64,000 nucleotides of DNA from Luteimicrobium subarcticum (GCF_002798015.1 NZ_PGTZ01000008.1:186001-250000); one strand, 5' to 3'; shown: positions 23,251-32,550, counted from the stretch's first letter. The notes: a model not told the origin generated them from the sequence alone. Made by a program: numbers and translations.

Positions 23251-24549
23251 GTGAGCACCGTCATCCGGCCCTCCGCGGGTGCCCCGGTCGCCGGCTACGA
23301 CGAGGCGGCCCAGGAACGCTGGTTCCCCGAGCCGCCCAAGTCGAGCGCCCGGTCGGCGTTCGAGCGCGACCGGGCCCGTCTCGTCCACTCGTCGGCGCTG
23401 CGCCGGCTCGGCGCGAAGACGCAGGTGCTCGGGCCCGGCACGGACGACTTCGTCCGCACGCGCCTGACGCACAGCCTCGAGGTCGCCCAGGTGGGCCGCG
23501 AGCTCGGCAAGGCGCTCGGGTGCGACCCCGACGTCGTCGACACCGCGTGCCTGGCGCACGACCTCGGCCACCCTCCGTTCGGGCACAACGGCGAGCGGGC
23601 GCTCGCCGAGGTCGCCGAAGGGATCGGCGGGTTCGAGGGCAACGCGCAGACCTTGCGCCTCCTGACGCGGCTCGAGCCCAAGAAGGTCGACGACGCCGGC
23701 CGGTCCGTCGGGCTCAACCTGACGCGCGCGAGCCTGGACGCCGCGACCAAGTACCCGTGGGGCGCGGGCGAGGGTCCGCTGCGCCCGGACGGGCGCCCGA
23801 CCCCCAAGTTCGGCGTCTACGAGGACGACCGGCCCGTGTACGGGTGGCTGCGCACGGGCTCGCCCGTGTCGAGCCCGCACGAGCGGTGCATCGAGGCCGA
23901 CGTCATGGACCTCGCCGACGACATCGCGTACTCGGTGCACGACGTCGAGGACGCCGTCGTGGGAAGCCGTATCGACCTGGCCGTCCTGACGGACGCCGAG
24001 GCCCGCGAGCGCGTCGTCGGGGCCGTCCACGCCTGGTACGGCACCCGGTTCGACGCTGAAGAGCTCGTCGCGGCGCTCGACCGGCTCCAGACGACGGGCG
24101 ACATGGTCACGGGGTTCGACGGGTCGCGCCGCGCCCTCGCGACCCTCAAGGACGCCACCAGCCAGCTCATCGGCCGGTTCAGTCGGTCCGCCCAGGAGGC
24201 CACGCGGGCACGGTTCGGCGAGGGCCGGCTCACGCGCTACGCGGCGCGGCTCGTGGTGCCCGACGAGACCCTCGCGGAGATCCTCGTGCTCAAGGGCGTC
24301 GCGGTCGCGTACGTCATGGCGCCGCGCGAGCAGGAGCCGCTCTACCTCCGTCAGCGGCAGGTCGTCGCCGACCTCGCGGGCGTGCTGCTCGAGCGCGGGC
24401 CCGACGTCCTCGAGCCCACGTTCGCCGCGGACTTCCGCGAGGCACCCGACGACGCCGCGCGTCTGCGCGTCGTGGTGGACCAGGTCGCCGCGCTCACCGA
24501 CCTGTCGGCGCTCCAGCTCCACGCCCGCCTGGTGCGCCCGGGCGACTGA
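23251..24549 (+). CDS. dgt: dGTP triphosphohydrolase-like HD-domain protein
   Basis: 432 residues. HD superfamily metal site: H74 in [11 protein letters not shown]103-D104 in [16 protein letters not shown], and a distal Asp in [15 protein letters not shown]. The arrangement is that of deoxynucleotide triphosphohydrolases that split dNTPs into deoxynucleoside and triphosphate. The length matches the type found beside dnaG in actinobacteria, and dnaG follows 30 bases downstream. The link with primase suggests control of the dNTP pool around replication. Confidence 0.92.
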   Translation: MSTVIRPSAGAPVAGYDEAAQERWFPEPPKSSARSAFERDRARLVHSSALRRLGAKTQVLGPGTDDFVRTRLTHSLEVAQVGRELGKALGCDPDVVDTACLAHDLGHPPFGHNGERALAEVAEGIGGFEGNAQTLRLLTRLEPKKVDDAGRSVGLNLTRASLDAATKYPWGAGEGPLRPDGRPTPKFGVYEDDRPVYGWLRTGSPVSSPHERCIEADVMDLADDIAYSVHDVEDAVVGSRIDLAVLTDAEARERVVGAVHAWYGTRFDAEELVAALDRLQTTGDMVTGFDGSRRALATLKDATSQLIGRFSRSAQEATRARFGEGRLTRYAARLVVPDETLAEILVLKGVAVAYVMAPREQEPLYLRQRQVVADLAGVLLERGPDVLEPTFAADFREAPDDAARLRVVVDQVAALTDLSALQLHARLVRPGD

Positions 24550-24566
24550 CCCGGCCGCAGCCGACG

Positions 24567-24572
24567 TAGGAT
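24567..24572 (+). promoter_or_regulatory. Candidate -10 (TAGGAT) of leaderless dnaG
   Basis: The best match to TANNNT in the window, exactly seven bases before GTG 24580; CTGACC about 15 bases further upstream could serve as a -35. No ribosome site is present. Confidence 0.55.
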
Positions 24573-24579
24573 CGTCGGC

Positions 24580-26538
24580 GTGCCAGGACTCATCCGCCGC
24601 GAGGACGTCGAGGCGGTCCGCGAGCGCACCCGCATCGACGAGGTCGTGGGCGAGCACGTGACGCTGCGCCCTGCCGGGGTCGGTTCCCTCAAGGGGCTCT
24701 GCCCCTTCCACGACGAGCGCTCCCCGTCGTTCCACGTCCGACCGCAGGTGGGCCGCTGGCACTGCTTCGGGTGCGGCGAGGGCGGCGACGCGATCTCGTT
24801 CGTGCAGAAGATCCACGGGCTGGGCTTCACGGACGCCGTCGAGATGCTCGCGCAGCGTGCGGGCGTCCAGCTGCGCTACGAGGACGGTGGCGGCCCGCGC
24901 CGCGGCGAGGAGCCCGGGCGGCGGCAGCGCCTGCTCGACGCGCACCGCGTCGCCGCGGAGTTCTACACCGAGCAGCTCGTCGGGCCGGGTGCGGCCGCCG
25001 CGCGCCAGTTCCTCGCGGAGCGCGCCTTCGAGCGGTCCGACGCCGCGACCTTCGGCGTCGGGTACGCGCCCCAGGGCTGGGACGGCCTGCTCCGCCACCT
25101 GCGCGGGCGCGGGTTCACCGAGCCCGAGCTCGTCGCGTCGGGCCTCGTGTCGCAGGGCCAGCGCGGCGTCTACGACCGGTTCCGTGGCCGCCTCGTGTGG
25201 CCCATCCGTGACGTCACGGGCGCGACCGTCGGCTTCGGCGCGCGCCGGTTGTTCGACGAGGACCAGGGGCCCAAGTACCTCAACACCCCTGAGACCGCGC
25301 TCTACAAGAAGTCCCAGGTGCTCTACGGCATCGACCTCGCGAAGCGCGAGATCGCGAAGCATCGCCGGGTCGTCGTCGTCGAGGGGTACACGGACGTCAT
25401 GGCCGCGCACCTGTCGGGCGTGACGACCGCCGTCGCGACCTGTGGCACCGCGTTCGGGCCCGACCACGTCCGCGTCGTGCGGCGCCTCCTCGGCGACACG
25501 TCATCGGGCGCGGGCGTCCAGCTCGTCTCGGGGGAGTCCGTGGGCGGCGAGGTCGTGTTCACGTTCGACGGGGATGCCGCCGGCCAGAAGGCCGCGCTCC
25601 GCGCCTTCGGCGAGGACCAGCGCTTCTCCGCGCAGACGTTCGTGGCCGTCGAGCCGACCGGCAAGGACCCGTGCGAGCTGCGCCTCGCGGGCGGGCCCGA
25701 GGCGGTCCGCGCCCTCGTCGACCAGCGCGTCCCGCTGTTCGAGTTCGTCGTGCGCAGCGCGCTCGCACGCTTCGACCTCTCGACGCCGGAGGGTCGCGTC
25801 GCCGCACTGCGGGCCGCCGCGCCCGTCGTCGCCGGCATCCGCGACACCGCGCTGCGGCCCGAGTACGCCCGGGCGCTCGCGGGCTGGCTGGGTATGGAGT
25901 CCGACACGGTGCGTCGCGCCGTGTCCCAGGCGCGTCCGCTGCGTGGCCCCGAGGACGGTACGTCGGGTACCCGGACCGACGGCGCACGCCCGAGTCGGGA
26001 CGGTGGCGACCCGGACGGGCCCGCCGAGGTCGCTCCGACCGCCCCGACGCTGCTCCGGCCCGACCCCCGTGACCCGGTCGCGCAGCGCGAGCGGCAGGCC
26101 CTCGAGGTGGTCCTGCAGTGCCCGCACCAGGTGCCCCCCGCACTGTTCGACGGGCTCGGCGCGGACGCGTTCGGCGTCCCCGCGTGGCGTGCCGTGCACG
26201 ACGCGGTGCGTGCCGCGGGCGGCCTCGCGGAGGCGCAGGGCCGTCCCGAGGCGGAGTGGGTCGGGCTGGTCACGGAGCAGGCGTCCGACGCGGTCCGCCC
26301 CCTCGTGACAGAGCTCGCGGTGTCGCCGCTGCCGGAGGACCGCCCGAGCGCCCTCGCGACCTACGCGGCCGGCGTCGTCCGCTCGCTCGTCGACCTCGGG
26401 CTGACGCGGCGCATCGCCGACGCGAAGGGGCTGCTCCAGCGGACGGACCCGTCCGGCGACCCGGACGCGTACTCGCGCGCGTTCGCCGACCTGCTCGACC
26501 TGGAGCGTCAGCGGCGGGACCTGCGCGAGGTGTCGTGA
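24580..26538 (+). CDS. dnaG: DNA primase
   Basis: 652 residues. Makes RNA primers at the replication fork. CHC2-type zinc finger with ligands C41, H44, C62 and C65; RNA-polymerase core with FGARRL; Toprim metal site VVVEGYTDVMAAH (about 268) and the later FTFDGDAAGQKA, which carries the DxD acidic cluster. A 15-20 residue insertion (DTSSGAGVQLVSGESVGGE, about 308-326) splits the Toprim fold. The C-terminal 150 residues are the helicase-binding domain, joined by a Gly/Asp/Pro linker. Start GTG is set by conserved IRREDVEAVRERT. Confidence 0.97.
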   Translation: MPGLIRREDVEAVRERTRIDEVVGEHVTLRPAGVGSLKGLCPFHDERSPSFHVRPQVGRWHCFGCGEGGDAISFVQKIHGLGFTDAVEMLAQRAGVQLRYEDGGGPRRGEEPGRRQRLLDAHRVAAEFYTEQLVGPGAAAARQFLAERAFERSDAATFGVGYAPQGWDGLLRHLRGRGFTEPELVASGLVSQGQRGVYDRFRGRLVWPIRDVTGATVGFGARRLFDEDQGPKYLNTPETALYKKSQVLYGIDLAKREIAKHRRVVVVEGYTDVMAAHLSGVTTAVATCGTAFGPDHVRVVRRLLGDTSSGAGVQLVSGESVGGEVVFTFDGDAAGQKAALRAFGEDQRFSAQTFVAVEPTGKDPCELRLAGGPEAVRALVDQRVPLFEFVVRSALARFDLSTPEGRVAALRAAAPVVAGIRDTALRPEYARALAGWLGMESDTVRRAVSQARPLRGPEDGTSGTRTDGARPSRDGGDPDGPAEVAPTAPTLLRPDPRDPVAQRERQALEVVLQCPHQVPPALFDGLGADAFGVPAWRAVHDAVRAAGGLAEAQGRPEAEWVGLVTEQASDAVRPLVTELAVSPLPEDRPSALATYAAGVVRSLVDLGLTRRIADAKGLLQRTDPSGDPDAYSRAFADLLDLERQRRDLREVS

Positions 26539-26583
26539 CGCCCTGGCCCGTGCAGGCGCACCGGCGCGCCACCCGCGGCGGGG

Positions 26584-27381
26584 TCAGCGCATCACGACGG
26601 GCGCGGTGTGGTCGTCCTCGGGGAGCTCGGTGTCGACCTTCGCCTCGACCGTCATGCGGGTCAGGTTCACCGCGGCGCCGTAGGACGACAGGAAGGCCGT
26701 GTCGGACGTGTCGCGGCCCGTGGTGATGCGCAGCAGGGTGCCGCGGTGCGCGAGCCCGGTCGCGTCGAGGACGTGCCACTGGTCGTCCACGAACGCCTCG
26801 GCGACGGCGTGGAAGTCCATGGGGGACAGGCCGGGCGCGTACGCCGCGGTGACGCGTGCAGGGACGTCCATCGCGCGCAGGAACGCCACGGTCAGGTGCG
26901 CGAAGTCGCGGCACACGCCGCGGCCGCGGCCGAGGGCGTCGCGCGCCGAGTCGGTGCCGCGCGTCGAGCCCGGACGGTAGGACAGGTGGGCGGCGACCCA
27001 GTCGCGCACGGCGTTCGCGAGCTCGAGCCCGCTGTGCCCCGAGAACTCCTTGCGGGCCAGCCCGAACAGCGCGTCGGACTCGGCGTACCGGGACGGCCGC
27101 AGGTACGTCATGAGGTCGTGCTCGTGGATGCGCTGGCGGGTGTCCTCGCCGTGCACGATCGCGCGGTACTCGATCTCGACGTCACCGGCGGGGAGGGTGA
27201 GGTGGTGCATCCGGCCGCCGTGCGGCGCGGGCAGCTCCTTGGGCTCGATCTCCACGCCGTTCGCGGTCACGGTGAGCTGCTCGCGGCGGCGGTGGGTGCC
27301 GTCGGCGACGGCGATCTGCAGGGCTGAGGTGGCGGGGGCGGCGACGCGCAGGGAGAGCGACGCGGAGACGGTGCGCAGCAC
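26584..27381 (-). CDS. Transglutaminase-like cysteine peptidase family protein
   Basis: 265 residues: an N-terminal beta domain (1-75), then the transglutaminase core with C157 (GVCRDFAHL), H191 (PMDFHAVAEAF) and D206 (HVLDATG), an intact triad. No signal peptide, so cytoplasmic, as is usual for this bacterial group that often neighbours circularly permuted ATP-grasp or peptide-modifying genes; none is adjacent here. GTG 27381 has GAGG 6 bases upstream. It converges on dnaG. Could be a protease or amide hydrolase. Confidence 0.88.
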   Translation of the reverse strand: MLRTVSASLSLRVAAPATSALQIAVADGTHRRREQLTVTANGVEIEPKELPAPHGGRMHHLTLPAGDVEIEYRAIVHGEDTRQRIHEHDLMTYLRPSRYAESDALFGLARKEFSGHSGLELANAVRDWVAAHLSYRPGSTRGTDSARDALGRGRGVCRDFAHLTVAFLRAMDVPARVTAAYAPGLSPMDFHAVAEAFVDDQWHVLDATGLAHRGTLLRITTGRDTSDTAFLSSYGAAVNLTRMTVEAKVDTELPEDDHTAPVVMR

Positions 27382-27657
27382 GGTTGACCTCGGTGATGAC
27401 GACGGATCAGGGGAGGAGAGCGGTGGCCCGGGGGCCAGGTGGTGCGGTGCGGCTGCTCGGGTTCTCAGGTGATCGTCGTCGTACGGTCCCGCGTGGCCCG
27501 GGCGGCGTCGTCCGGGGTGCGCGAGGCCGGTCCGCGTGCTGGAACTGATGGCCGCGGGGAAATAGTACGGCCTCCGAACGGCCGTTCATACCACGAGAAC
27601 CGCCCGAGTTCTCGGTGAGCTGCTCGAGGCGCCTCGTTCTTGTCCGTGCGGCCCGTC
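27382..27657. other. Intergenic region with CGAGAAC inverted repeat
   Basis: No gene is seen in these 276 bases between the transglutaminase (start 27381) and sortase (stop 27658), both minus-strand. At 27594-27614 CGAGAAC and GTTCTCG form a 7-7-7 inverted repeat, within an AT-richer patch that includes AATAGTACGG. It could terminate sortase transcription or serve as an operator for the transglutaminase gene, which lies downstream in transcription. Confidence 0.4.
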
Positions 27658-28422
27658 TCAGCGCACGTCGCGGTCGGCCGAGAACGAGCCGGTGACGAGC
27701 TCGACGGGGATCTTGTCGCCCTGCGTCGGCGCCCAGTACGACAGCTTCGCGTGCACCACGAAACGCTGCGAGAGCGAGTACATGGGGTGGCAGGCGGTCA
27801 TCGTGAGGAAGCGCTCGGTGGGCTTCTTGCCCGTCGTGTCACCGGGCACCGGCGCGATGACCTCGGAGTCGCCCGGGCTGACGACGGCGGTGCTCGTGAC
27901 CTCGTAGACGTACCAGCCGTCCTTGGTCTGGACGACGACCGGGTCGCCCTCCTTCAGGTCGGCGATCTTGTTGAACGGCTTGCCGAACGTGGTGCGGTGC
28001 CCCGCGACCGAGAAGTTCCCGACGCCGCCCGGCATGGCCGTGCCCTCGTAGTGGCCGATCCCCTTCACGTCGAGGACGGTCGCGCGGTCGGTGCCCTGCG
28101 AGACCGTGCGCGCGTACGTCTCGCCGAAGCGCGGCACGTACATGGTCGCGAACGTCACCGCGTGCGCCGGCTCCTTCATCACCACGGGCGTCTTCTTCGA
28201 CGGGGCGAGGTACTGCGGCGCGTCGGGCGTGTTGTCGGGTTGGTACGCCCACCCGAGCGCCTCGACCCGCTGCTGCTGGTCGTGGACGGCCTCGACGTTC
28301 GTCCACCACAGCTCCCACGTGAGGAACAGGCCCAGCAGGACGCCCACCGTGATGAACACCTCGCCGACGACGCCGACGACGGTCCCGACGGCGGAGCGGC
28401 GGTGCCGGATGTGACGGGTCAT
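27658..28422 (-). CDS. Class E sortase
   Basis: 254 residues: a basic N-terminus, one membrane helix (about 14-36, VVGVVGEVFITVGVLLGLFL), then an extracytoplasmic sortase domain. Catalytic residues are His in SVAGHRTTF (about 158), Cys in TMTACHPMYS (about 218) and Arg in SQRFVVHA. The TxTxC-HP and preceding layout match class E sortases of actinobacteria, which attach proteins with LAxTG-like signals to peptidoglycan or lipid II. ATG 28422 with GAGGAG 3 bases upstream. No substrate protein with a sorting signal is encoded in this window. Confidence 0.93.
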   Translation of the reverse strand: MTRHIRHRRSAVGTVVGVVGEVFITVGVLLGLFLTWELWWTNVEAVHDQQQRVEALGWAYQPDNTPDAPQYLAPSKKTPVVMKEPAHAVTFATMYVPRFGETYARTVSQGTDRATVLDVKGIGHYEGTAMPGGVGNFSVAGHRTTFGKPFNKIADLKEGDPVVVQTKDGWYVYEVTSTAVVSPGDSEVIAPVPGDTTGKKPTERFLTMTACHPMYSLSQRFVVHAKLSYWAPTQGDKIPVELVTGSFSADRDVR

Positions 28423-28542
28423 GGCTCCTCGGGCGTTCGGGTGGCGTGACGTCCCGGACGCGTCGACGGCCGAGGACGACAGGATACGGACCCCGCCTGG
28501 GCGGATGCCGTGCCACGCCACCTGCCGGACGACGTCCCGTCG

Positions 28543-29178
28543 TCAGAGGCGGACGCCGGAGCGTCGCAGCGCCGCCCGGGTCGCCGGCCCGACCACCCCG
28601 TCCGCCGTCAGGCCCGACCGCCGCTGGAACTCCTTGACGGCGGCAGCGGTGCCCTTCCCGAACCTGCCGTCCACGACGAGCTTCGCGTAGGCCGGGAACG
28701 CGGCGTCCAGACCTCGCTGGAGGGCCTCGACGGCGCTCCCCACCGACCCGACCGAGAGGATGCGGTGCTGCGTGCTGCTGCGGTGCGGGCGGTCGTCGGC
28801 ATCCGTGGTGCCGCCCGCGCCTCCGTCGTCACAGTGCTGGTCGGCGGACGGGACGTAGTTGAAGTGCCAGCCCTCGTTGGCGTCGCGCTGCCACCCGTAC
28901 TCGCGGCCGTGACGGGCGAGCCACGTGCGGCCGCCGCGGGCGACGTCGATCGCGATCCCCTTGCAGTGGTTGGACCGCGACGGCGGAAGGGCGAAGTTGA
29001 ACCCGCTCCGGTGGGCGACGTAGCCGTCGTAGAGATATCTCTGGTCCGCCGCCGTGCGGTACGCCGACGTGATGGGCAGGTCGCGCCCCGCTGCCTGCTC
29101 CGCGCGGCGGAACGCGGCTGCGGCGTCGCGTTGCAGCTGGTGCCCGGCGCCGTCGATGGTGCTCAGTCGCGGACTCAT
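28543..29178 (-). CDS. VanY-type D,D/L,D-peptidase with peptidoglycan-binding domain
   Basis: 211 residues. The N-terminal domain has the zinc ligands of LAS metallopeptidases: H71 and D78 in SNHCKGIAID, and H105 in GWHFNY, plus the substrate loop SAYRTAADQRYLY. Residues about 150-205 form a PG_binding_1 domain (VEALQRGLDAAFP, VDGRFGKGTAAAVKEFQ). It should cut peptidoglycan stem peptides. No signal peptide is present from ATG 29178, which has GGAGG 7 bases upstream; that plan is like phage endolysins. Alternative: a housekeeping hydrolase exported another way. Confidence 0.87.
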   Translation of the reverse strand: MSPRLSTIDGAGHQLQRDAAAAFRRAEQAAGRDLPITSAYRTAADQRYLYDGYVAHRSGFNFALPPSRSNHCKGIAIDVARGGRTWLARHGREYGWQRDANEGWHFNYVPSADQHCDDGGAGGTTDADDRPHRSSTQHRILSVGSVGSAVEALQRGLDAAFPAYAKLVVDGRFGKGTAAAVKEFQRRSGLTADGVVGPATRAALRRSGVRL

Positions 29179-29323
29179 CGGCCGTCCTCCGTCGAGGAAG
29201 GGGGCGTGGCCACACGGAACGCCCGCCCCGTCCTTCTCATGGTGCGCCCGGCCTCGCTCGGGGGTCCAGGCTTCGGACGGCACACCGACGAGAGTTCACC
29301 CGGGGCGCAGCGGGCAGAAGAAT

Positions 29324-29350
29324 GCCCCGCCCGGGTGACCCGGGCGGGGC
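29324..29350 (-). terminator. Intrinsic terminator of tRNA-Asn
   Basis: A perfect 12-bp GC stem (29324-29335 with 29339-29350) and 3-base loop directly after the tRNA, followed on the minus strand by ATTCTTCT, the only reasonably T-rich tail among the window hairpins. Confidence 0.8.
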
Positions 29351-29357
29351 TGAGATG

Positions 29358-29430
<73 letters not shown>

Positions 29431-29664
29431 TCGCGCGGTGACAAGCCTAACAGCCTCCCGAGGGTGCTCGTGACACCCGATCCGGGTCGGTGTGACGGTC
29501 CTCACGCGGGGGCGGACCGGGAGAGATCCGGCGATCGGGGCCGGACCGGCACGTTGACGGCATGTTCGACGTGAGACCTCGGAGCGGCGGTGCTACGTTC
29601 CGATCGTCGTCAGTCGAGCAGAGCCCCTCCGGCCCCTGCCGTCCGTCCCACAGAGAGGCCAACC

Positions 29665-30039
29665 GTGGACTTCTGGAACTACTTCTGGCTCGTCGTCGAG
29701 ATGTTCTTCTTCGTCGCCTACCTGTTCCTGCTCTTCTACATCATCTCGGACCTGTTCCGTGACCGGGAGACCAACGGATGGGTCAAGGCGATCTGGATCG
29801 TCTTCCTGATCTTCATCCCGTTCCTCACGGCGCTCGTCTACATCCTCGCGCGCGGCAACGGCATGGCGCAGCGCCAGCAGGCCGCCGTGGTGGAGGCCAA
29901 GCAGGCCACCGACTCGTACATCCGGTCCGTCTCCGGCGCGTCGCCGGCCGACCAGATCGCCCAGGCCAAGGAGCTCCTCGACTCCGGTGCGATCGACCAG
30001 GCCGAGTTCGAGAAGCTCAAGGCGTCCGCGCTGCGCTGA
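29665..30039 (+). CDS. Membrane protein with phospholipase D-nuclease-like N-terminus and SHOCT domain
   Basis: 124 residues: two membrane helices (about 5-27, 40-62) separated by a short DRETNGW loop, the pattern of PLDc_N-type membrane segments; a helical linker; and a C-terminal SHOCT domain ([21 protein letters not shown], about 100-120). GTG 29665 is preceded by GAGAGG 6 bases upstream. Function unknown; SHOCT domains mediate oligomerisation. Confidence 0.83.
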   Translation: MDFWNYFWLVVEMFFFVAYLFLLFYIISDLFRDRETNGWVKAIWIVFLIFIPFLTALVYILARGNGMAQRQQAAVVEAKQATDSYIRSVSGASPADQIAQAKELLDSGAIDQAEFEKLKASALR

Positions 30040-30076
30040 CCGCCGTTCGCCCACCGCGACGCGGTGCGCGGAGAAC

Positions 30077-30110
30077 AGGGCCCGGGACGTCGACCGACGT
30101 CCCGGGCCCT
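30077..30110 (+). terminator. Hairpin terminator after the SHOCT gene
   Basis: Sixteen-base perfect arms with only 2 bases between (30077-30092, 30095-30110), 38 bases past the stop codon. No T-run follows. Confidence 0.65.
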
Positions 30111-30133
30111 CGCCATGCCGGGGGTCGGCTGGG

Positions 30134-30139
30134 TAGCGT
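30134..30139 (+). promoter_or_regulatory. Candidate -10 (TAGCGT) of leaderless YnfA gene
   Basis: Exactly seven bases before ATG 30147; same hexamer as at 14310. No ribosome site present. Confidence 0.5.
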
Positions 30140-30146
30140 CCCGCGA

Positions 30147-30482
30147 ATGAGCGTCGTGAGGTCGATCCTTCTCTTCGTCGGCGCTGCGCTCTTCGAGATC
30201 GGGGGAGCCTGGCTCGTGTGGCAAGGGATCCGCGAACAGCGCGGCTGGCTCTGGGTCGGTGCGGGCGTCATGGCACTCGGTGTCTACGGGGTGTTCGCGA
30301 CGCTCCAGCCGGACGCGAGCTTCGGGCGGATCCTGGCCGCGTACGGCGGGGTGTTCGTCGCCGGCTCGCTGGTCTGGGGGACCGTGGTCGACGGCTTCCG
30401 TCCTGACCGGTGGGACGTCCTCGGCGCGCTTCTCTGCCTCGCCGGCGTGGGCGTCATCATGTACGTCCCGCGGTCGCACTGA
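30147..30482 (+). CDS. UPF0060/YnfA-family small multidrug-type membrane protein
   Basis: 111 residues, four membrane helices, with family motifs EIGGAWLVW (about 17-25), [13 protein letters not shown] (about 68-80) and [21 protein letters not shown]. YnfA-type proteins are distant relatives of small multidrug-resistance exporters, working as dimers driven by protons. The gene ends 17 bases before the tRNA on the opposite strand. Confidence 0.93.
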   Translation: MSVVRSILLFVGAALFEIGGAWLVWQGIREQRGWLWVGAGVMALGVYGVFATLQPDASFGRILAAYGGVFVAGSLVWGTVVDGFRPDRWDVLGALLCLAGVGVIMYVPRSH

Positions 30483-30498
30483 GCCGCGGGGCACGACG

Positions 30499-30572
30499 TA
30501 GGGCAGGTGGGGCTTGAACCCACGACCGACGGATTATGAGTCCGCTGCTCTGACCGGCTGAGCTACTGCCCC
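30499..30572 (-). tRNA. tRNA with CAT anticodon (tRNA-Met, or tRNA-Ile2)
   Basis: 74 nt. Acceptor GGGGCAG pairs with CTGCCCT (first pair G-U), discriminator A, D-arm TAGCTCAGCCGGTCAGAGC, anticodon loop CTCATAA, T-arm GTGGGTTCAAGCCCCAC. The A-U/G-C start of the acceptor rules out initiator tRNA. Elongator Met and lysidine-modified Ile2 both carry CAT and cannot be told apart by eye. CCA not encoded. Confidence 0.92.
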
Positions 30573-30602
30573 TGGTGGTGGGGCCAGCGTACCGGTGCGA
30601 CC

Positions 30603-30983
30603 GTGAGCAACATGACTCTCTCGTTCAGCGGTGTGGTGTTCGACAGCGCCGACCCGGCGACGATCGCGTCGTTCTGGGCGCAGGTGCTCGGGTGGAGCGG
30701 CCGGGAGGACGGCGACCGGGGCGAGGTGGTCATCTTCCCGCGGCAGGGCGAGACCACCACGGGCCCGCCGAGCATCGTGTTCCAGCCGGTGCCGGAAGGC
30801 AAGACGGTGAAGAACCGCGTGCACCTGGACCTGTCGCCAGGTGGCGGTGCGGACCAGGATGCCGAGGTCGAGCGCCTCGAGGCGCTCGGTGCACACCGGG
30901 TCGACGTCGGCCAGGGCGAGGGACTGACGTTCGTGGTGCTCGCCGACCCGGAGGGCAACGAGCTCTGCGTCCTGCGGGACTGA
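30603..30983 (+). CDS. VOC-family (glyoxalase/bleomycin-resistance fold) protein
   Basis: 126 residues with two beta-alpha-beta-beta-beta modules: FSGVVFDSADPATIASFWAQ opens the first and NRVHLDLSP, then LADPEGNELCVL, the second, which ends with the conserved metal-ligand Glu. The type without strict catalytic residues is often called glyoxalase-like domain. GTG 30603; no strong ribosome site. Substrate unknown. Confidence 0.85.
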   Translation: MSNMTLSFSGVVFDSADPATIASFWAQVLGWSGREDGDRGEVVIFPRQGETTTGPPSIVFQPVPEGKTVKNRVHLDLSPGGGADQDAEVERLEALGAHRVDVGQGEGLTFVVLADPEGNELCVLRD

Positions 30984-31037
30984 CCCTTCTGCGGGACCGT
31001 CCTCGAGGGGCCCGGCGGCGACCGTCTCCCCGTACGG

Positions 31038-31075
31038 ACGAGGCCCACGACCGGGGCGGCGGTCGTGGGCCTCGT
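31038..31075. terminator. Bidirectional terminator between VOC gene and GH1 gene
   Basis: Fifteen-base perfect arms (31038-31052 and 31061-31075) with an 8-base GC loop, between the convergent genes ending at 30983 and 31117. Confidence 0.75.
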
Positions 31076-31116
31076 TGGTGCTGGTTCGGAGCGGGCGGCT
31101 CCGCGGACGGGTCGCG

Positions 31117-32550
31117 TCAGGAGAGCGGTGCGACGTCGTCGACGTCGGGGAGCACGCTGGTCGCCGCGAGGCGGCGGTACCAGTGCGCCGAGTCCTTCCA
31201 GGTGCGCTCGAGCGTGTCGTAGTCGACACGGATGATCCCGAACCGGCGCTCGTAGCCGTAGCTCCACTCGAAGTTGTCGAGCAGCGACCAGGCGAAGTAC
31301 CCGCGGACGTCCGCGCCGGCATCGCGGGCCTCGCCCACGGCGTCGATGTGGTCGTGCAGGTACGAGACGCGCAGCGGGTCGTGCACCGCGCCGTCGGGGG
31401 AGACCTCGTCGGCGAACGCGGCGCCGTTCTCGGTGACCATGAGGGGCTGGTGAGGGAACCGCTCGTGCAGCGAGACGAGCAGGTCGGTCATGCCCTGCGG
31501 CTCGATGTTCCAGCCCATCGCGGTGTGCGGCCCGGGCTGGGGGAGGAACTCGACGTCCGTGATCCCGACCCACGGCGAGGCGTCCGAGTCGGCGTGCCCG
31601 TCGGCCTGCTGGCGCTCACCCTCGCCGGAGAAGTGCCGCACGCGGCCCGTCGAGTAGTAGTTGACGCCGAGGACGTCGAGCGGCTGCCGGATCTCGTCGA
31701 GGTCGCCGTCCTGGACGAAGGCCCAGTCGGTGACGTGCGCCGTGTTCGCCAGCAGGTCCTCGGGGTAGGCGCCCTCGAGGATCGGGCCGAGGAACGCCTC
31801 GTTGGCGACGGCGTCGATCTTGCGGACGGCGGCGAGGTCGGCCTCGGACGACGGGTCGTCGGCGCGCGTCACGTGCAGGTTGAGCGTGATGGACGCCTTG
31901 GCCTGCGGACCGAGCTCGGCACGGATCGCCTGCACCGCGAGCCCGTGGGCGAGGTTGAGGTGGTGGACGGCGGCGAGCGCGTCGGCTCCGTCGGTGCGGC
32001 CCGGGGCGTGCACGCCCGAGGCGTACCCGAGGTAGGCCGAGCACCACGGCTCGTTGAGGGTGGTCCACACGTCGACGGTGTCGCCGAGCTCGCGGGCCAT
32101 GCGGCGCGCGTACTCCGCGAAGAGGTACGCGGTGTCCCGGTTGACCCAGCCGCCGGCGTCCTCGAGCTCCTGGGGGAGGTCCCAGTGGTAGAGCGTCACG
32201 ACGGGCTTGACGCCCTTCCCGGCGAGCGCGGCGACGAGGGTGCGGTAGAACGCGATGCCCTCCTCGTTGAACTCGCCGCTGCCGCCCGGCTGGACGCGCG
32301 GCCACGAGATCGACAGGCGGTAGGCGTCGAGGCCCAGGTTCGCGATGTGCTCGACGTCCTCAGCCCACCGGTGGTAGTGGTCGTCGGCGACGTCGCCGGT
32401 GTCGCCGTTGAGCGTCTTGCCCGGCGTGCGGGAGAAGGTGTCCCAGATGGACGGGCCGCGCCCGCCCTCGTCGGCTGCGCCCTCGATCTGGTAGGCGGCG
32501 GTCGCGGAGCCCCAGACGAAGTCGTCGGGGAAGGTCCTCTGCGTGGTCAT
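31117..32550 (-). CDS. GH1 beta-glucosidase
   Basis: 477 residues, a full-length family 1 glycosidase: N-terminal DFVWGSATAAYQIEGA, acid/base Glu in TLNEPW (about 166), nucleophile Glu in VTENGA (about 369), and aglycone/glycone residues in NFEWSYGYERRFG. No signal peptide, so it hydrolyses imported beta-glucosides (cellobiose-type or debranched xyloglucan fragments). I prefer ATG 32550 over the upstream ATG 32565 because GAGGA lies 4 bases before it. Last gene of the minus-strand sugar locus, 74 bases after the GH31 gene, with a palindrome in the gap. Confidence 0.95.
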   Translation of the reverse strand: MTTQRTFPDDFVWGSATAAYQIEGAADEGGRGPSIWDTFSRTPGKTLNGDTGDVADDHYHRWAEDVEHIANLGLDAYRLSISWPRVQPGGSGEFNEEGIAFYRTLVAALAGKGVKPVVTLYHWDLPQELEDAGGWVNRDTAYLFAEYARRMARELGDTVDVWTTLNEPWCSAYLGYASGVHAPGRTDGADALAAVHHLNLAHGLAVQAIRAELGPQAKASITLNLHVTRADDPSSEADLAAVRKIDAVANEAFLGPILEGAYPEDLLANTAHVTDWAFVQDGDLDEIRQPLDVLGVNYYSTGRVRHFSGEGERQQADGHADSDASPWVGITDVEFLPQPGPHTAMGWNIEPQGMTDLLVSLHERFPHQPLMVTENGAAFADEVSPDGAVHDPLRVSYLHDHIDAVGEARDAGADVRGYFAWSLLDNFEWSYGYERRFGIIRVDYDTLERTWKDSAHWYRRLAATSVLPDVDDVAPLS

